Positions 61,580 to 64,000 of a stretch of DNA of 64,000 bases are shown here, one piece after another. This DNA is from JAAURS01 sp044923475. Lineage in GTDB: Bacteria > Cyanobacteriota > Cyanobacteriia > Thermosynechococcales > Thermosynechococcaceae. The stretch lies in NCBI RefSeq assembly GCF_044923475.1, contig NZ_CP137338.1, positions 1 to 64,000 of the forward strand, in the 5' to 3' direction. A program made the translations under genes and the position numbers. Each line of letters starts with the position of its first letter. The first letter of the stretch is position 1. Below the pieces are notes generated by a model, which was not told the DNA's origin, ran no database searches, and saw only the letters and a list, made by a program, of their open reading frames with translations.

Positions 61580-61643
61580 GGAAGTTTGGCAGAAAGACCG
61601 ATGAACCCGTTACCATCAATATGTCGATGCGTGCGAAGTTGAA

Positions 61644-61865
61644 ATGTTTGTCCAAGAACTGTCCCCCATTTTTCAAGAGTTCGTGCAAAAGCCCGTTGCC
61701 TTTTTAGGAGGGTTTGCCTCAGGTATTCTGCGGCTCAATCCCTCTGAGGATCCCCTGAGAACTTGGCTAGATCGAGGGTTGGGCGTAACGGTTTCTCCAT
61801 CTAGTACGACTTCTGAAGGGAATAACAGCAACGGCAGCGGCCCTCAGTCGATTGACATTGATTAG
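61644..61865 (+). CDS. Small conserved cyanobacterial protein
   Basis: The 73-aa protein starts MFVQELSPIFQEFVQKPVAF and has LGGFASGILRLNPSEDPLRTW, then a Ser/Asn-rich tail. The core is short, hydrophobic in part, and resembles small cyanobacterial and plastid proteins of unknown function. Its end lies 10 bases before the BtuF-like ATG. Confidence 0.7.
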   Translation: MFVQELSPIFQEFVQKPVAFLGGFASGILRLNPSEDPLRTWLDRGLGVTVSPSSTTSEGNNSNGSGPQSIDID

Positions 61866-61875
61866 CGCGCGGGCG

Positions 61876-62802
61876 ATGCCTCATCCAAAGCTGCGGATTG
61901 TCTCGCTGATTCCAAGCGCGACGGAAATTGTAGCGGCATTGGGGTTGGAGGACGCATTGGTGGGGCGATCGCACGAATGCGACTACCCCGCGACCGTCCG
62001 TGCGCTCCCCATCTGCACGGCACCGAACTTGGACCCTCAAGGCACCAGCCGCGAAATCCACGACCGGGTGGAAGATCTGCTGCAATCCGTGCTCAGTATC
62101 TACCGGATCGATTTAGAAGCGCTGGAGCGCCTGCGGCCTACCCATATTCTGACCCAGGCCCAGTGCGAGGTCTGTGCCGTCAGCCTGTCTGACGTAGAAA
62201 CAGCGGTGGCCCAACTGACCCGCTGTTCGGCCCAGATTATCTCGTTGCAGCCTTCCACCCTAGAAGAAGTCTGGGCGGATATCCGGCGCGTCGGCGATGC
62301 GGTTGGGGCAGAGAGCGATGCGGCGATCGCCGCGCTGAGGCAACGGGTGGCAACAGTGCAACAGCAGGTGCGGGCTTTCCCCCATCGACCGCGCGTGGCG
62401 TCCATTGAATGGACCGATCCGCTGATGGCGGCGGGGAACTGGGTGCCGGAGCTGATCGCGCTAGCAGGCGGCGAAAATTTATTTGGCAGCGTGGGGAAAC
62501 ATTCCCCGTGGATGGAGTGGGATGAGTTACTTCAGGCAGACCCAGATCTCTTAGCGGTTATGCCCTGCGGCTTCGATTTGGAGCAGACTCGAAGGGCGGC
62601 GATCGCCGATCTCGCCCAAAACCCCCATTGGCAAACTTTAAAAGCAGTCCGGCAGGGGCAGGTCTATTTGACTGACGGCAATCAATACTTTAATCGTCCT
62701 GGCCCGCGCCTGGTCGATTCCCTCGAAATTTTGGCGGAAATATTTCATCCCGAACTGAACTACGGTTACGAACATCGAGGCTGGGCGCGCTTGTACGTTT
62801 AG
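61876..62802 (+). CDS. BtuF-like substrate-binding domain protein, cytoplasmic
   Basis: The 308-aa protein is a class III periplasmic-binding-type fold: RIVSLIPSATEIVAALGLED, THILTQAQCEVCAVS, and the C-terminal GQVYLTDGNQYFNRPGPRLVDS. It resembles BtuF and cobalamin-binding proteins. No signal peptide or lipobox is present at the ATG (61876) or upstream, so it may be cytoplasmic. No ABC transporter is adjacent. The ligand may be a corrinoid or a metal chelate, but this is unproven. Confidence 0.87.
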   Translation: MPHPKLRIVSLIPSATEIVAALGLEDALVGRSHECDYPATVRALPICTAPNLDPQGTSREIHDRVEDLLQSVLSIYRIDLEALERLRPTHILTQAQCEVCAVSLSDVETAVAQLTRCSAQIISLQPSTLEEVWADIRRVGDAVGAESDAAIAALRQRVATVQQQVRAFPHRPRVASIEWTDPLMAAGNWVPELIALAGGENLFGSVGKHSPWMEWDELLQADPDLLAVMPCGFDLEQTRRAAIADLAQNPHWQTLKAVRQGQVYLTDGNQYFNRPGPRLVDSLEILAEIFHPELNYGYEHRGWARLYV

Positions 62803-62950
62803 CTCCCACGGCAAGCAAATATTAAATGCCGCACCAGAACCGACGTTCTCCGACTGCAAGGGTGATAACTCCCGACTCTTGCCGACTGCAAATCCGATCT
62901 GCGTTTTTCTAAGCTGTGAGCGCAGCACGAAAAAGGATGCAGTCTGCCGC

Positions 62951-63994
62951 ATGATAGCTCACACCCTTCCGCTCGACTTTCCTCATACGGATTTAGCCGG
63001 GGATTGTTACCCTCAGCCCAATCTCTGGCAAATCCAAAAACGGTCGCAAACCCTAGTTTGCAAACACCTGAGTGCGGAGACATTGGGCGATCGCCTCCAG
63101 GATCTCCCTGCCCAGTTTCGCAACCCCCAACCGCGCCCCTGGAAACGGCTGGACTGGCAAAACGTGGATGCCTCGCAAATTATCGGCATTGACCCGCTGG
63201 TCTTTCTCGCGATTCTGGCGGGTTCGGCAGATACCGAGGAACCCATTCGCGGCTACACCCAAACCAGCCGCCAGTATCTAGAACCGCTTCATCCCGACAT
63301 GGCGCGGTTTGTGGGGGGCGTTCCGGATGACGCAGGGACGTTAATAGAGCTGGGATTGTGGGAAAAAGAAGAGCGCCAACATGCCCCAGCACTCCAGAAA
63401 CTCTACACCCAGCTCACGGGACTCAAGCTGAGGCTGCTTTCCCATGCGCCTCGCCCCTACGAGCCAACGGGGAATGCGCGCGACGATCTCTACTATCACG
63501 GTCTCCATCGCATCGCCACGGAGTATGGCGCGACCTGTCTGTATCTCTGGCTGATGGCCCATTCGACCGGGCCATTACAAGCGGTTCTCGAAGAGCTACT
63601 GCTGGATGAAATCAATCACATGACGAAGTTTTGGGGGTTCGGTCGCTGGCTTTTTCCTGAGGCTTCGGGACTAAAGGTGCTATATACGCTCGGCTACAGC
63701 GCCTTCGAAAAGCTTTGGAAACAGGAACGACACAGCAGCTTGCTCCACACCCTGCGCCGGATGGCTCAAGTGCTGCACTGGGAAGCCTGGTCTTGGCGCA
63801 ATCAGGCGAGCTTTGTTTGGACCTTTGCGATCGCCCTTACCCAACTCCAGTCTTGGCACAAAACCCTCGTGCCGGACGATCTTCAGAGACTGTTTGGAAG
63901 TCGCCCCCTGCACCCGATTCAAGACCCTTGCAATTTGAGGTTAGATTCAATACGCCCTGTAGGGGCGCAAGGCCTTGCGCCCCTACGAAGATGA
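62951..63994 (+). CDS. Ferritin-like di-iron protein with repeat-derived C-terminus
   Basis: About 347 residues. EKEERQHAPALQ near residue 140 and LLLDEINHMTKFWGF near 220 are E/D-E-x2-H-type pairs that could bind a di-iron centre, as in acyl-ACP desaturases and related ferritin-like enzymes. The substrate is unknown. The ATG at 62951 is preferred over an open frame to 62879. The last residues, VGAQGLAPLRR, are encoded by the 28-bp palindrome at 63959-63986, so the native stop was probably replaced by the repeat. Confidence 0.72.
   Translation: MIAHTLPLDFPHTDLAGDCYPQPNLWQIQKRSQTLVCKHLSAETLGDRLQDLPAQFRNPQPRPWKRLDWQNVDASQIIGIDPLVFLAILAGSADTEEPIRGYTQTSRQYLEPLHPDMARFVGGVPDDAGTLIELGLWEKEERQHAPALQKLYTQLTGLKLRLLSHAPRPYEPTGNARDDLYYHGLHRIATEYGATCLYLWLMAHSTGPLQAVLEELLLDEINHMTKFWGFGRWLFPEASGLKVLYTLGYSAFEKLWKQERHSSLLHTLRRMAQVLHWEAWSWRNQASFVWTFAIALTQLQSWHKTLVPDDLQRLFGSRPLHPIQDPCNLRLDSIRPVGAQGLAPLRR
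63959..63986. repeat. Dispersed 28-bp perfect palindrome, copy 2
   Basis: GTAGGGGCGCAAGG followed by its exact reverse complement. It is the second copy of the element at 45026-45053 and lies within the 3' end of the ferritin-like gene, supplying its last codons. Confidence 0.9.
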
Positions 63995-64000
63995 GGCATT

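Overview
The window is chromosomal DNA from a phycobilisome-containing cyanobacterium. The evidence is psbZ, nblA, ndhN, the clock input gene ldpA, the bicarbonate transporter pair sbtA-sbtB, gap1, guaB3, the Yfr1 sRNA locus, cyanobacterial-type hfq and minCDE, plus frequent copies of the octamer GCGATCGC (HIP1). The species cannot be named from the sequence alone. Genes are dense and mostly housekeeping. No phage, CRISPR array, rRNA or tRNA was recognised.

0-10 kb: dnaA, the 3' remnant of an outer-membrane porin gene, tilS, an EgtD-like histidine methyltransferase, then a leftward ndhN-DUF6888-DUF6887-ldpA cluster. The DUF6888 gene is short and appears to start with ATT. A rightward pair encodes succinate-semialdehyde dehydrogenase and a thiamine-diphosphate enzyme of the 2-oxoglutarate decarboxylase type, which together form the cyanobacterial bypass of the TCA cycle. 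10-20 kb: a LysR/cupin divergent pair, gap1, guaB3, the Yfr1 sRNA, trxA, an orphan sugar-type binding lipoprotein overlapping a nucleotidyltransferase gene, a Phd/RelE-type toxin-antitoxin pair and yebC.

20-32 kb: a small GspE-N-domain protein, a PadR regulator, a Ser/Thr kinase, nblA with a perfect 10-bp-arm palindrome over its promoter, a DUF1350/pentapeptide cluster, efp-accB, an FHA protein with a degenerate HPt domain, a DHH-CBS-nucleotidyltransferase fusion for tRNA 3' ends, psbZ and ribH. At 32.76-32.90 kb lies a cluster of DnaA boxes (one TTATCCACA, two TGTGGAAAA and several near matches) in helical phase, with AT-rich DNA beside it. This is the best origin candidate in the window, about 32 kb from dnaA.

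33-48 kb: gnd, the ftsE-ftsX-wecG cluster, DNA repair genes (family 4 UDG, nth), a GIY-YIG protein, an unusual histidine kinase, plsC, rseP, rpsN, a coiled-coil division protein overlapping coaD by 103 nt, and lysS. 48-64 kb: sbtA-sbtB, dapF/hfq, a second GspE-N-domain protein, menH, a thioredoxin-like [2Fe-2S] protein, minC-minD-minE, yvcK, a GH57 branching enzyme, a Uma2 protein, a BtuF-like binding protein and a ferritin-like protein whose C-terminus is encoded by a dispersed 28-bp palindrome. Gene starts were moved from the longest frame wherever a ribosome-binding site or family N-terminus supported an internal start; those choices are inferences.
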